Assembly: GCA_934424575.1 (NCBI GenBank)
Contig: CAKRXU010000003.1
Location: forward strand, 1-64,000
DNA from: an uncultured Blautia sp.
GTDB lineage: Bacteria; Bacillota; Clostridia; Lachnospirales; Lachnospiraceae
Reading direction: 5' to 3'
DNA: 64,000 nucleotides
The translations under genes were made by a program, and so were the position numbers. Shown piece by piece: positions 33,485 through 42,034 of this stretch (positions are counted from its first letter, which is position 1; every line of letters starts with the position of its first letter). Under the pieces are notes generated by a model, which did no database searches, had not been told where the DNA came from, and saw nothing but the letters and a program-made list of their open reading frames with translations.

Positions 33485-34879
33485 ATGGAAAAAACAATGG
33501 AGAAAATTGTTGCTCTGGCAAAAGCCAGAGGATTCGTTTATCCTGGTTCAGAAATTTATGGAGGTCTTGCAAATACCTGGGACTACGGTAACCTTGGCGT
33601 TGAACTCAAGAACAACGTAAAGCGCGCATGGTGGCAGAAATTCGTTCAGGAGTCCCCGTACAATGTCGGAGTAGACTGTGCGATCCTGATGAACCCGCAG
33701 ACATGGGTAGCATCCGGTCATCTTGGCGGATTCTCCGATCCTCTGATGGACTGTAAGGAATGTCACGAGCGTTTCCGTGCAGACAAGCTGATCGAGGATT
33801 TCTGCGGAGAGCATGACATTGCGATCGAAGGAAGCGTAGATGCATGGTCTCAGGAGCAGATGATGAACTTCATCAAAGAGCACGAAGTTCCGTGTCCGTC
33901 CTGCGGCAAGCACAACTTCACAGATATCCGTCAGTTCAACCTGATGTTCAAGACATTCCAGGGTGTAACCGAGGATGCCAAGAACACTGTTTACTTAAGA
34001 CCTGAAACAGCACAGGGTATCTTTGTAAACTTCAAGAACGTACAGAGAACATCCCGTAAGAAGATCCCGTTTGGTATCGGTCAGATCGGTAAATCTTTCC
34101 GTAACGAGATCACACCGGGTAACTTCACATTCCGTACCCGTGAGTTCGAGCAGATGGAACTTGAATTCTTCTGCGAGCCGGATACAGACCTTGAGTGGTT
34201 TGCATACTGGAAGAAATTCTGTCTTGACTGGCTGAGCTCCCTTGGTCTTAAGGATGACGAAGTCCGTTATCGTGATCATGACAAGGAAGAACTGAGCTTC
34301 TACAGCAAGGCTACTACAGACGTAGAGTTCCTGTTCCCATTCGGATGGGGCGAGCTGTGGGGAATCGCTGACAGAACAGACTATGACCTGACACAGCATC
34401 AGAATGTATCCGGCCAGGATCTGACATACTTCGACGATGAGAAGAAACAGAAATATATTCCTTACGTTATCGAGCCTTCACTTGGTGCTGACCGTATGGT
34501 ACTTGCATTCCTGTGCAGCGCATATGATGAGGAAGTTCTGGATGCAGAGAAGAACGACGTTCGTACAGTCCTTCATTTCCATCCGGTACTGGCTCCGGTC
34601 AAGATCGGTGTCCTTCCGCTTTCCAAGAAGCTGAACGATGGCGCAGAGAAGATCTTCCAGCAGTTAAGCAAGAAATACAACTGCGAGTACGATGACCGTG
34701 GAAACATCGGTAAACGTTACAGAAGACAGGATGAGATCGGTACTCCGTACTGCATCACTTACGATTTCGAATCTGAGAATGACGGAGCAGTTACTGTCCG
34801 TGACCGTGATACCATGGAGCAGGTTCGTGTCAAGATCGATGAGCTGGAAGCATACTTTGCTGACAAATTTACATTCTAA
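33485..34879 (+). CDS. glyS: glycyl-tRNA synthetase, single-chain type
   Basis: This class II synthetase charges tRNA-Gly. The 464-residue single polypeptide is the eukaryote/archaeal-like (glyQS) form common in Firmicutes, not the alpha2-beta2 form. Landmarks are GFVYPGSEIYGG, the catalytic YLRPETAQGIFVNFKN, FRNEITPGNFTFRTREFEQME (motif 2, here as FRTREFEQMELEFF), and the C-terminal anticodon domain from about residue 365. ATG 33485 is chosen over an upstream in-frame start because GAGGAGAG lies 6-13 bases before it. Two Cys pairs (CKEC and CPSC) may bind zinc. Confidence 0.97.
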   Translation: MEKTMEKIVALAKARGFVYPGSEIYGGLANTWDYGNLGVELKNNVKRAWWQKFVQESPYNVGVDCAILMNPQTWVASGHLGGFSDPLMDCKECHERFRADKLIEDFCGEHDIAIEGSVDAWSQEQMMNFIKEHEVPCPSCGKHNFTDIRQFNLMFKTFQGVTEDAKNTVYLRPETAQGIFVNFKNVQRTSRKKIPFGIGQIGKSFRNEITPGNFTFRTREFEQMELEFFCEPDTDLEWFAYWKKFCLDWLSSLGLKDDEVRYRDHDKEELSFYSKATTDVEFLFPFGWGELWGIADRTDYDLTQHQNVSGQDLTYFDDEKKQKYIPYVIEPSLGADRMVLAFLCSAYDEEVLDAEKNDVRTVLHFHPVLAPVKIGVLPLSKKLNDGAEKIFQQLSKKYNCEYDDRGNIGKRYRRQDEIGTPYCITYDFESENDGAVTVRDRDTMEQVRVKIDELEAYFADKFTF

Positions 34880-34917
34880 GTTCTGAGAACTCAGAAACTT
34901 TCATAAGAGAATGACGA

Positions 34918-34973
34918 CAGGCATCCGCTGTGCACTGCACTGATACGCAGACACGGCAGATGCCTGATTTTTT
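34918..34973 (+). terminator. terminator after glyS
   Basis: A 15-bp arm CAGGCATCCGCTGTG pairs with CACGGCAGATGCCTG with two imperfect pairs, followed by T7. Confidence 0.88.
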
Positions 34974-35089
34974 TGTGGCGTTCTTCCATTTTTTTTATAA
35001 TCCATACAGCATATACAAACAAAACTATACAAAATAGATAATAAAAACGAAAGATATATACAAAAACATAGAAAAATACACAAATCTTC

Positions 35090-35118
35090 TTGACGAAAAC
35101 GGATAATATTGGTAAAAT
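35090..35118 (+). promoter_or_regulatory. promoter of pfp
   Basis: TTGACG (35090-35095), 17 nt, TAAAAT (35113-35118), 41 bases before the ATG. The preceding stretch 34974-35089 is AT-rich and shows nothing else. Confidence 0.78.
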
Positions 35119-35159
35119 TTAACTATTATATATCCGACAACAAAAAAGGAGATGACAGT

Positions 35160-36410
35160 ATGGCAAAAAAACGCAATATCATTGTAGGACAGTCCGGAGG
35201 TCCTACCGCAGTAATCAATTCCAGTCTTGCAGGTGTGTACAAGAACGCCATTGAGCGAGGTTTCGACAAGGTATATGGAATGCTGCACGGAATTCAGGGA
35301 CTTCTGGATGAACAGTATATCGATCTTTCCACACAGATCCACTCAGAGCTGGACATTGAGCTTCTCAAGAGAACCCCGTCCGCTTTCTTAGGTTCCTGTC
35401 GTTTTAAACTTCCTGAGATCCACGAAGATAAGACCATCTATGAGAAGATCTTTGGTATACTGAACCGTCTTGATATTGATGCGTTTATCTATATTGGTGG
35501 AAATGATTCCATGGACACTATCAAGAAACTTTCTGATTTCGCGATCCTGACCGGCCAGAAGCAGAAATTCCTTGGCGTACCGAAGACCATTGACAATGAC
35601 CTTGCACTGACCGACCATACACCTGGTTTTGGAAGTGCAGCCAAATACATCGGAGCTTCCACCAAGGAAGTGATCCGTGACGCACAGGGTCTTACCTATA
35701 AGAAAAGCATGATCACAATCATGGAAGTCATGGGACGAAATGCAGGATGGCTCACCGGCGCAACAGCACTTGCAAGAACAGAGGACTGCGACGGACCGGA
35801 CCTTATCTACCTTCCGGAAGTTGCATTTGACATTGAGAAATTCCTTGTCAAAGTCAAAGATCTCCTCAAGAAGAAATCTTCCGTTGTGATCGCCGTATCC
35901 GAGGGAATCCGCCTCGCTGACGGACGCTACGTCTGCGAACTTGGAAGCTCCGGAGATTACGTGGATGCATTCGGCCACAAACAGCTTGCAGGAACCGCGA
36001 CATACCTTGCCAACTTCCTGGCAGCAGAGTGCGGCTGCAAGACAAGGGCCGTAGAGCTTTCTACCTTACAGAGAAGTGCTTCCCATATGGCATCCCGTGT
36101 CGATATCGACGAGGCATTCATGGTAGGCGGTGCTGCAGTGAAGGCGGCAGATGAGGGCGATACCGGCAAGATGATCGTCATCGACCGTGTTTCCGATGAC
36201 CCGTACATGGCAAAAACAGGCATCTATGACGTACACAGGATCGCCAACGAAGAGAAGGTCGTTCCGAGAAACTGGATGAACAAAGATGCAACTTATGTGA
36301 CCAAGGATTTTGTCGATTATATCAGTCCGCTGATCCAGGGAGACTACCAGCCGATCATGGTAAACGGCCTCCCGAGACACCTTGTGCTCAACCTTAAGAA
36401 GAAACGCTAA
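35160..36410 (+). CDS. pfp: PPi-dependent 6-phosphofructokinase
   Basis: The enzyme phosphorylates fructose 6-phosphate reversibly, here predicted to use pyrophosphate. PPi use is indicated by GGNDS where ATP enzymes have GGDGS, and by PKTIDND with Lys where ATP enzymes have Gly. The active site also has MEVMGRNAGWL. The protein is 416 residues from ATG 35160 (AAAGGAG site upstream); an earlier in-frame ATG at 35109 overlaps the promoter and is rejected. It sits before ppdK, the PPi-linked enzyme of lower glycolysis, which supports a PPi-based glycolysis. Confidence 0.96.
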   Translation: MAKKRNIIVGQSGGPTAVINSSLAGVYKNAIERGFDKVYGMLHGIQGLLDEQYIDLSTQIHSELDIELLKRTPSAFLGSCRFKLPEIHEDKTIYEKIFGILNRLDIDAFIYIGGNDSMDTIKKLSDFAILTGQKQKFLGVPKTIDNDLALTDHTPGFGSAAKYIGASTKEVIRDAQGLTYKKSMITIMEVMGRNAGWLTGATALARTEDCDGPDLIYLPEVAFDIEKFLVKVKDLLKKKSSVVIAVSEGIRLADGRYVCELGSSGDYVDAFGHKQLAGTATYLANFLAAECGCKTRAVELSTLQRSASHMASRVDIDEAFMVGGAAVKAADEGDTGKMIVIDRVSDDPYMAKTGIYDVHRIANEEKVVPRNWMNKDATYVTKDFVDYISPLIQGDYQPIMVNGLPRHLVLNLKKKR

Positions 36411-36421
36411 AGTAAAATATG

Positions 36422-36471
36422 AAATGGGGAAAGGTTTTTACATATTATGACAAAAACTTTCCCCATTTTTT
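36422..36471 (+). terminator. terminator after pfp
   Basis: AAATGGGGAAAG pairs exactly with CTTTCCCCATTT (12 bp) around an AT-rich loop, with a T-run after it. Confidence 0.88.
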
Positions 36472-36483
36472 GACAGTTTAACC

Positions 36484-36512
36484 TTGACTATTTGTACTAA
36501 AGTCTATACAAT
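36484..36512 (+). promoter_or_regulatory. promoter of ppdK
   Basis: TTGACT (36484-36489), 17 nt, TACAAT (36507-36512). Confidence 0.82.
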
Positions 36513-36535
36513 AATTATGTGCGTAAAACATAATT
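36513..36535 (+). promoter_or_regulatory. palindrome at the ppdK transcription start, possible operator
   Basis: AATTATGT and ACATAATT form a perfect 8-bp inverted repeat with a 7-nt centre, directly after the -10 element, so it covers the predicted transcription start. This position suits a repressor site; alternatively part of it forms a 5' hairpin in the message. Confidence 0.45.
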
Positions 36536-36575
36536 TTTTATGTAAAAGAACAAATAATTAGGAGGAAATGTAAAA

Positions 36576-39206
36576 ATGGCAAAATGGGTTTACATGTTTA
36601 CAGAAGGTAACGCTAATATGAGAAACCTTCTGGGTGGTAAAGGTGCTAACCTTGCTGAAATGACAAACCTTGGTCTTCCGGTACCGCAGGGCTTCACAAT
36701 CACAACAGAAGCTTGTACTCAGTACTATGAAGATGGAAGACAGATCAACGACGAGATCATGGGTCAGATCATGGAAGCAATCACCAAAATGGAAGGAGTT
36801 ACCGGTAAGAAATTCGGTGACAAAGAAAATCCTCTGCTTGTTTCCGTTCGTTCTGGTGCCAGAGCATCCATGCCTGGTATGATGGATACTATCCTGAACC
36901 TTGGTTTAAATGAAGAAGTAGTTAATACTCTTGCTGAAAAATCAAACAACCCACGTTGGGCTTGGGACTGCTACAGAAGATTCATCCAGATGTACTCTGA
37001 CGTAGTTATGGAAGTTGGTAAGAAATATTTCGAAGAGCTGATCGACGAAATGAAAACTAAGAGAGGCGTTAAACAGGACGTTGAACTTACAGCTGAAGAC
37101 CTCAAAGAACTTGCAGAACAGTTCAAAGCTGAATATAAAGAAAAAATCGGTGCTGAATTCCCAACTGATCCGAAGGAACAGTTAATGGGTGCTATCAAAG
37201 CCGTATTCCGTTCCTGGGACAACCCGCGTGCAAACGTATATCGTCGTGACAACGATATCCCATATTCCTGGGGAACCGCTGTTAACGTACAGATGATGGC
37301 ATTCGGTAACATGGGAGATGACTGTGGTACAGGTGTTGCCTTCACACGTGACCCTGCTACAGGAGCTAACGGTCTGTTCGGTGAATTCCTGACAAACGCT
37401 CAGGGTGAAGACGTTGTTGCTGGTGTTCGTACACCTATGCACATCACCGAAATGGAACAGAAATTCCCGGAAGCATTCGTACAGTTCAAACAGGTTTGCA
37501 AAACTCTGGAAGACCACTACAGAGATATGCAGGATATGGAGTTCACTGTAGAGCACGGTAAACTTTACATGCTGCAGACACGTAATGGTAAGAGAACTGC
37601 TCAGGCTGCTCTGAAGATCGCTTGTGACCTTGTTGATGAGGGAATGAGAACAGAAGAAGAAGCTGTAGCAATGATCGACCCACGTAACCTTGATACTCTG
37701 CTTCATCCGCAGTTCGATGCAGCTGCTCTGAAAGCTGCTACACCGATGGGCAAAGGCCTTGGAGCTTCTCCAGGAGCTGCTTGCGGTAAGATCGTATTCA
37801 CAGCTGATGATGCTGTTGAATGGGCAGAAAGAGGAGAGAAAGTCGTTCTGGTTCGTCTTGAGACATCTCCAGAAGATATCACAGGTATGAAATCTGCTCA
37901 GGGTATCCTGACAGTTCGTGGTGGTATGACTTCTCACGCAGCAGTAGTTGCCCGTGGTATGGGTGAGTGCTGTGTATCCGGATGCGGTGATATCGCTATG
38001 GATGAAGAAAACAAGAAATTCACACTGGCTGGCAAAGAGTTCCACGAAGGAGACTTCATCTCCATCGATGGTACAACAGGTAACATCTACGACGGAATCA
38101 TCCCGACTGTAGACGCTACAATCGCTGGTGAGTTCGGCCGTATCATGGCTTGGGCTGACAAATACAGAACTATGAAAGTTCGTACAAACGCAGATACACC
38201 GGCTGACGCTAAGAAAGCAGTTGAGCTTGGTGCAGAAGGTATCGGTCTTTGCCGTACAGAGCATATGTTCTTCGGTGAGGGACGTATCGATGCATTCCGT
38301 GAAATGATCTGCTCCACAACAGTAGAAGAAAGAGAAGCAGCACTTGCAAAAGTTCTTCCATATCAGCAGGAAGACTTCGAAGGACTGTTCGAAGCACTGG
38401 AAGGCAACCCGGTTACTATCCGTTTCCTGGATCCGCCGCTTCATGAATTCGTTCCTACAGAAGAAGCTGACATCAAGAAACTTGCTGACGCTCAGGGCAA
38501 AACTGTTGAAGAGATCAAGACAATCATTGATTCTCTCCATGAGTTCAACCCGATGATGGGTCATCGTGGATGCCGTCTTGCAGTTACCTATCCGGAAATT
38601 GCCAAGATGCAGACAACAGCTGTTATCCGTGCAGCAATCAAAGTTCAGAACGCTCATCCGGATTGGACAATCAAACCGGAGATTATGATCCCGCTTGTTG
38701 GCGATATCAAAGAGCTTAAATATGTTAAGAAATTCGTAGTAGAGACAGCAGACGCTGAGATCAAAGCAGCTGGTTCCAACCTTGAGTACGAAGTTGGTAC
38801 TATGATCGAGATCCCGAGAGCAGCTCTTACTGCTGATGACATCGCTAAAGAAGCTGACTTCTTCTGCTTCGGTACAAACGACCTTACACAGATGACATAC
38901 GGCTTCTCCCGTGACGATGCAGGTAAATTCCTGAACGCTTACTACGATGCTAAGATCTTCGAGAACGATCCATTCGCTAAACTTGACCAGGTTGGCGTTG
39001 GTAAACTCATGAAGATGGCAATCGAGCTCGGAAGACCGGTTAACCCGAACCTTCACGTAGGTATCTGTGGAGAGCACGGTGGAGATCCGTCCTCTGTAGA
39101 ATTCTGCCACAAGATCGGTCTTAACTATGTATCCTGCTCACCGTTCCGTGTACCGATCGCTCGTCTGGCAGCAGCTCAGGCAGCAATCGCTGAGAAGAAT
39201 GCATAA
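36576..39206 (+). CDS. ppdK: pyruvate, phosphate dikinase
   Basis: PPDK interconverts pyruvate, ATP and phosphate with PEP, AMP and PPi. The 876-residue protein has an N-terminal ATP-grasp domain (LLGGKGANLAEMTNLGLPVP), the swivelling phosphohistidine domain with GGMTSHAAVVARGMG (catalytic His near residue 455), and a C-terminal PEP/pyruvate TIM barrel (GLCRTEHMFF, FGTNDLTQM, CGEHGGDP). Codon use differs from neighbours: Ala is often GCT and Val GTT, the sign of a very highly expressed gene. AGGAGG lies 9 bases before the ATG. With pfp upstream it forms the PPi-linked glycolytic pair. Confidence 0.98.
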   Translation: MAKWVYMFTEGNANMRNLLGGKGANLAEMTNLGLPVPQGFTITTEACTQYYEDGRQINDEIMGQIMEAITKMEGVTGKKFGDKENPLLVSVRSGARASMPGMMDTILNLGLNEEVVNTLAEKSNNPRWAWDCYRRFIQMYSDVVMEVGKKYFEELIDEMKTKRGVKQDVELTAEDLKELAEQFKAEYKEKIGAEFPTDPKEQLMGAIKAVFRSWDNPRANVYRRDNDIPYSWGTAVNVQMMAFGNMGDDCGTGVAFTRDPATGANGLFGEFLTNAQGEDVVAGVRTPMHITEMEQKFPEAFVQFKQVCKTLEDHYRDMQDMEFTVEHGKLYMLQTRNGKRTAQAALKIACDLVDEGMRTEEEAVAMIDPRNLDTLLHPQFDAAALKAATPMGKGLGASPGAACGKIVFTADDAVEWAERGEKVVLVRLETSPEDITGMKSAQGILTVRGGMTSHAAVVARGMGECCVSGCGDIAMDEENKKFTLAGKEFHEGDFISIDGTTGNIYDGIIPTVDATIAGEFGRIMAWADKYRTMKVRTNADTPADAKKAVELGAEGIGLCRTEHMFFGEGRIDAFREMICSTTVEEREAALAKVLPYQQEDFEGLFEALEGNPVTIRFLDPPLHEFVPTEEADIKKLADAQGKTVEEIKTIIDSLHEFNPMMGHRGCRLAVTYPEIAKMQTTAVIRAAIKVQNAHPDWTIKPEIMIPLVGDIKELKYVKKFVVETADAEIKAAGSNLEYEVGTMIEIPRAALTADDIAKEADFFCFGTNDLTQMTYGFSRDDAGKFLNAYYDAKIFENDPFAKLDQVGVGKLMKMAIELGRPVNPNLHVGICGEHGGDPSSVEFCHKIGLNYVSCSPFRVPIARLAAAQAAIAEKNA

Positions 39207-39272
39207 GGAACAGATTGTTCTAAAACAGTATAGATCCTAAATTTATAAATTGTGTCCAAACGAAGTAATACC

Positions 39273-39305
39273 GACCCCCACAGATTCATTCTGTGGGGGT
39301 CTTTT
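39273..39305 (+). terminator. terminator after ppdK
   Basis: An 11-bp perfect G/C stem GACCCCCACAG/CTGTGGGGGTC with a 7-nt loop and T4. Confidence 0.93.
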
Positions 39306-39336
39306 AAACTCATTGACATAAAATGGGGGAGTAGTT

Positions 39337-40695
39337 TTGAAAAATAACAAATACGAAATTGACATGTGCAATGGCTCGATCATGGACAAGCTGATCTCGT
39401 TCTCGCTGCCATTGATGCTGTCCGGTATTTTGCAGCTGATGTTCAATGCTGTGGATATCATTGTTGTGGGGCAGTTTGCGGGAAGTGAATCGCTTGCTGC
39501 AGTTGGCTCGACGACAGCTCTGATCGCTGTTTTTACGAATTTATTTATTGGAGTTTCTCTTGGGGCGAATGTACTTGCGGCACGTTTTTATGCATCTGGC
39601 AAGCACAAGGAAATGTCTGAGACAGTGCATACTGCTATCACGCTTGCACTGATCAGTGGTATTATCATGGCGTTTGTCGGACTGGCCTTTTCCAGACTGG
39701 CACTTGAGATCATGGGGACACCGGATAATGTCATTGAGCATTCGACATTGTATATGCGTATTTATTTCCTTGGAATGCCATTTTTTATGCTGTATAACTA
39801 TGGTGCGGCCATCTTAAGGGCAGTAGGTGATACCAAGCGGCCGCTGATCTTTCTAATCATATCAGGGCTTGCGAATGCCTGCCTGAATCTGCTTCTTGTC
39901 ATAGTCTTTCATATGGGCGTGGCCGGTGTTGCAATTGGAACCGTAGTTTCCCAGTGTATTTCCTGCATTCTTGTTCTGCGCTGCCTGTATTGCTCGGAAG
40001 GAAGCTACCAGCTTCGTTTTTCCAAGCTTACGATCAAAAGTTTTTACATGAAACAGATCTTTCAGGTTGGAATCCCTGCAGGAATCCAGAGTACGGTCAT
40101 TAACCTTTCCAATGCACTTCTGCAGTCTTCGGTCAACTCTTTTGGCTCGATCGCTATGGCGGGTTATACGGCAGCAAATAATATTTTTGGATTTTTGTAT
40201 GTGTCCGTTAACTCGGTCACACAGTCCTGCATGAGCTTTACAAGCCAGAACTACGGTGTGCGTAAGACAAAGCGTATGGACAAAGTTCTTCTGGACTGTA
40301 TCGTCCTGTCAGTCACAGTTTCGTTTACCTTGGGATGCGGAGCATATTTCTTTGGCGACAAATTACTGCGTCTGTATACCAGCGACCCGGATGTTATCCA
40401 GTGTGGTATTGAAATCCTTGCATACACAACAGTTCCTTATTTCTGCTGTGGTATCATGGATCTGATCCCTGGAGCACTTCGAGGAATGGGACGCTCCGGT
40501 GTGCCGATGATCCTGTCGATCATAGGAACCGTAGGAACACGTATCGTGTGGATCTTCGGATTATTTCCACACCACAGAAGCCTGTCGTTCCTCTTTATAT
40601 CTTATCCGGTATCCTGGATCATCACGATCATTCTGCAGGTGATCTGCTATTATTTTGTAAGGAAAAAAGTACATAAGACGATATTAGGAATGTGA
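39337..40695 (+). CDS. MATE family exporter (second copy)
   Basis: A second 12-helix MATE transporter of 452 residues, related to that at 9297 but not a recent duplicate by eye. It has SLPLMLSGILQLMFNAVDIIVV (here in part: MLSGILQLMFNAVDIIVVG), AAILRAVGDTKRP after helix 4 and the matching second-half repeat. The start is TTG at 39337, supported by GGGGGAG 5 bases upstream and the lack of a nearby ATG. Its stop codon lies within the terminator hairpin. Substrate unknown. Confidence 0.93.
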   Translation: MKNNKYEIDMCNGSIMDKLISFSLPLMLSGILQLMFNAVDIIVVGQFAGSESLAAVGSTTALIAVFTNLFIGVSLGANVLAARFYASGKHKEMSETVHTAITLALISGIIMAFVGLAFSRLALEIMGTPDNVIEHSTLYMRIYFLGMPFFMLYNYGAAILRAVGDTKRPLIFLIISGLANACLNLLLVIVFHMGVAGVAIGTVVSQCISCILVLRCLYCSEGSYQLRFSKLTIKSFYMKQIFQVGIPAGIQSTVINLSNALLQSSVNSFGSIAMAGYTAANNIFGFLYVSVNSVTQSCMSFTSQNYGVRKTKRMDKVLLDCIVLSVTVSFTLGCGAYFFGDKLLRLYTSDPDVIQCGIEILAYTTVPYFCCGIMDLIPGALRGMGRSGVPMILSIIGTVGTRIVWIFGLFPHHRSLSFLFISYPVSWIITIILQVICYYFVRKKVHKTILGM

Positions 40696-40722
40696 CGGAC
40701 TTATTTGGCCCGTCACATTTTT
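40691..40722 (+). terminator. terminator overlapping end of MATE gene
   Basis: TGTGACGG/CCGTCACA 8-bp stem followed by T5; its 5' arm includes the stop codon of the MATE gene. Confidence 0.85.
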
Positions 40723-40743
40723 ACTGTAATATTGCAGATGATA

Positions 40744-40772
40744 TTGTTGAATGATGTTTCTCATGCTAAAAT
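40744..40772 (+). promoter_or_regulatory. promoter of decayed regulator gene
   Basis: TTGTTG (40744-40749), 17 nt, TAAAAT (40767-40772) with TGC just before the -10. The promoter is intact although the gene behind it is broken. Confidence 0.6.
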
Positions 40773-40836
40773 ATTGCAAAGGATATTGGTAGAAAGAAAA
40801 TGGCAGAGATGAGTATGTTGACATGGAGGTGTTCGT

Positions 40837-41592
40837 ATGACAATAGAAGAAATTCTTGCTGGGGAATCTAAGAATGTAGAGTTCAAGGTACAACGCCCGG
40901 ACAAGAATATTAAATATATGAAAACAGTCGTTGCTTTTGCTAATGGTAAAGGTGGGCAGATTATATTTGGCATCGATGACAAAAAATTTATCCAACGAAT
41001 GCCTATGTGTATTTAACTGGACAAGGTGGACTGCGTTCTACGATACAGTGTGTCGTGTTTAAAGGAACGACTCGTACTGTATTTTTGGATCGGCGCAATT
41101 TATGATGATCGTTTGGAGATTACCTCTCCAGGTGGATTGCTTCCTGGGGTAACGATTGATTTGATGAAAGAGGGATTTTCAAAAATCCGAAATCGTTCTC
41201 TTGCCAATGCTTTTGCATATATGAATCTTGTGGAAGCCTGGGGAAGTGGTATCCCAAAACTCATGCAGGCTATGCAGGAATATGGATTGCGAGAACCGGA
41301 ATTTATTGATATGGAAGTGGCATTTCGAATTAATCTTTATCGAGGCCAAAATGAGGTCATTGAGGTCAACAAACCGAATATTGATCTCAATGACCTCAAA
41401 GTTGATCTCGAAACTCGATTGTCGGAAATGATTCGCAAAAACTCGGAACTGACCCATAAAGCATTGGGAGAAGCACTCTCTGTTTCTAGCACAACAATTA
41501 AACGAACTTTGTCTAAAATGCAAAAGGAAGGCAAGGTTATTAGAGAGGGGTCAAACCGAAAAGGAAAGTGGATACTGATTGATGGGAAATAA
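40837..41592 (+). pseudogene. AlbA_2/HATPase-type ATP-binding regulator, internally deleted
   Basis: Three pieces of one family are present in order but out of frame. Piece 1 (40837-41016) reads MTIEEILAGESKNVEFKV and ends KTVVAFANGKGGQIIFGIDD, the AlbA_2 domain start. Piece 2 (about 40997-41101, another frame) reads TNAYVYLTGQGG and FKGTTRTVFLDRRNL, from the middle of the family. Piece 3 (about 41090-41592) reads YDDRLEITSPGGLLPG, the HATPase-like C-terminal part, then EAWGSGIPKLMQ and a helix-turn-helix end (LGEALSVSSTTIKRTLSKM). Intact relatives are about 450-500 residues; roughly half is missing through two losses. It keeps a promoter and a GGAGGTG site, so short fragments may still be translated. 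Confidence 0.8.
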
Positions 41593-41603
41593 ACATAAAA
41601 GAT

Positions 41604-41631
41604 GGCTCTGCACTGTACGACAGTGAGAGCC
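41604..41631 (+). terminator. hairpin at junction of pseudogene and tnpB fragment
   Basis: GGCTCT-G-CACTGT / ACAGTG-AGAGCC is a near-perfect 12-bp stem with ACG loop and one bulge. It looks like the terminator stem of the regulator gene, but the T-run that should follow is replaced by the tnpB fragment, which starts at the base after the stem. Confidence 0.5.
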
Positions 41632-41829
41632 AAACCTGCCTGTGGACATATTGAAAAGGCTAATCGTAATAAAAAGATACATCTGTTTAGCTGTAAAAAC
41701 TGTGGCTATAAATCTAATGATGACCGCATAGGAGCTATGAATCTGTACCGTATGGGAATAAACTATCTTGCGGATAGCAGTGTCTCTGAAACAGAGTCAC
41801 AAGTACCTGGTACAGTTACAGCTGAGTAA
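41632..41829 (+). pseudogene. tnpB: tnpB 3' fragment (RuvC/zinc-ribbon end)
   Basis: Only the last 65 codons remain. ACGHIEKANRNKKIHLFSC and CKNCGYKSNDDRIGAMNL show the C-terminal zinc ribbon and the last RuvC motif (NDDRIGAMNL, Asp) of IS200/IS605 TnpB proteins. The first Cys of the ribbon appears lost (the frame reads KPACGH where CPxCGH is usual). An open frame from ATG 41602 runs through the hairpin into it, but that start is an artefact of the junction. The fragment cannot be an active nuclease since nearly the whole protein is missing. Confidence 0.88.
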
Positions 41830-41977
41830 ACTTTGCTGTAAAGGGTGCTGTCAACCACCCTGTGATGTAACGCCACTTTAGATAACAATATCTAATGGGG
41901 TTAAAGGTCGGAGGTGTAAACCGTTACTACGACTTGGCAGTTACAAGCCCACTACATTTAGGTGATGGGTAGTTGAC
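41632..41977 (+). mobile_element. remnant of IS200/IS605-type element, right part
   Basis: The tnpB fragment is followed by about 150 bases without a gene, rich in short inverted repeats (for example GGGTG/CACCC around 41848-41863), ending near GGGTAGTTGAC at 41967-41977. In this family the right end and the guide (omega) RNA scaffold lie exactly here, overlapping the 3' end of tnpB. The left end and tnpA are absent, so the element is dead for transposition. The exact right boundary is uncertain. Confidence 0.65.
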
Positions 41978-42034
41978 AATCCATCCATAATAAACTCATA
42001 TCCTAATAATAAAATTGTACTACCTCAGATACAA

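Noticed and set aside
37182..39110. 642-codon minus-strand frame inside ppdK
   Set aside because: Antisense shadow produced by the codon bias of ppdK; Cys/Ser/His-rich, no ribosome site and no family resemblance.
41602..41829. 75-codon frame read as an intact small zinc-ribbon protein
   Set aside because: The first ten codons come from a hairpin of the upstream gene; the rest is only the tail of tnpB.
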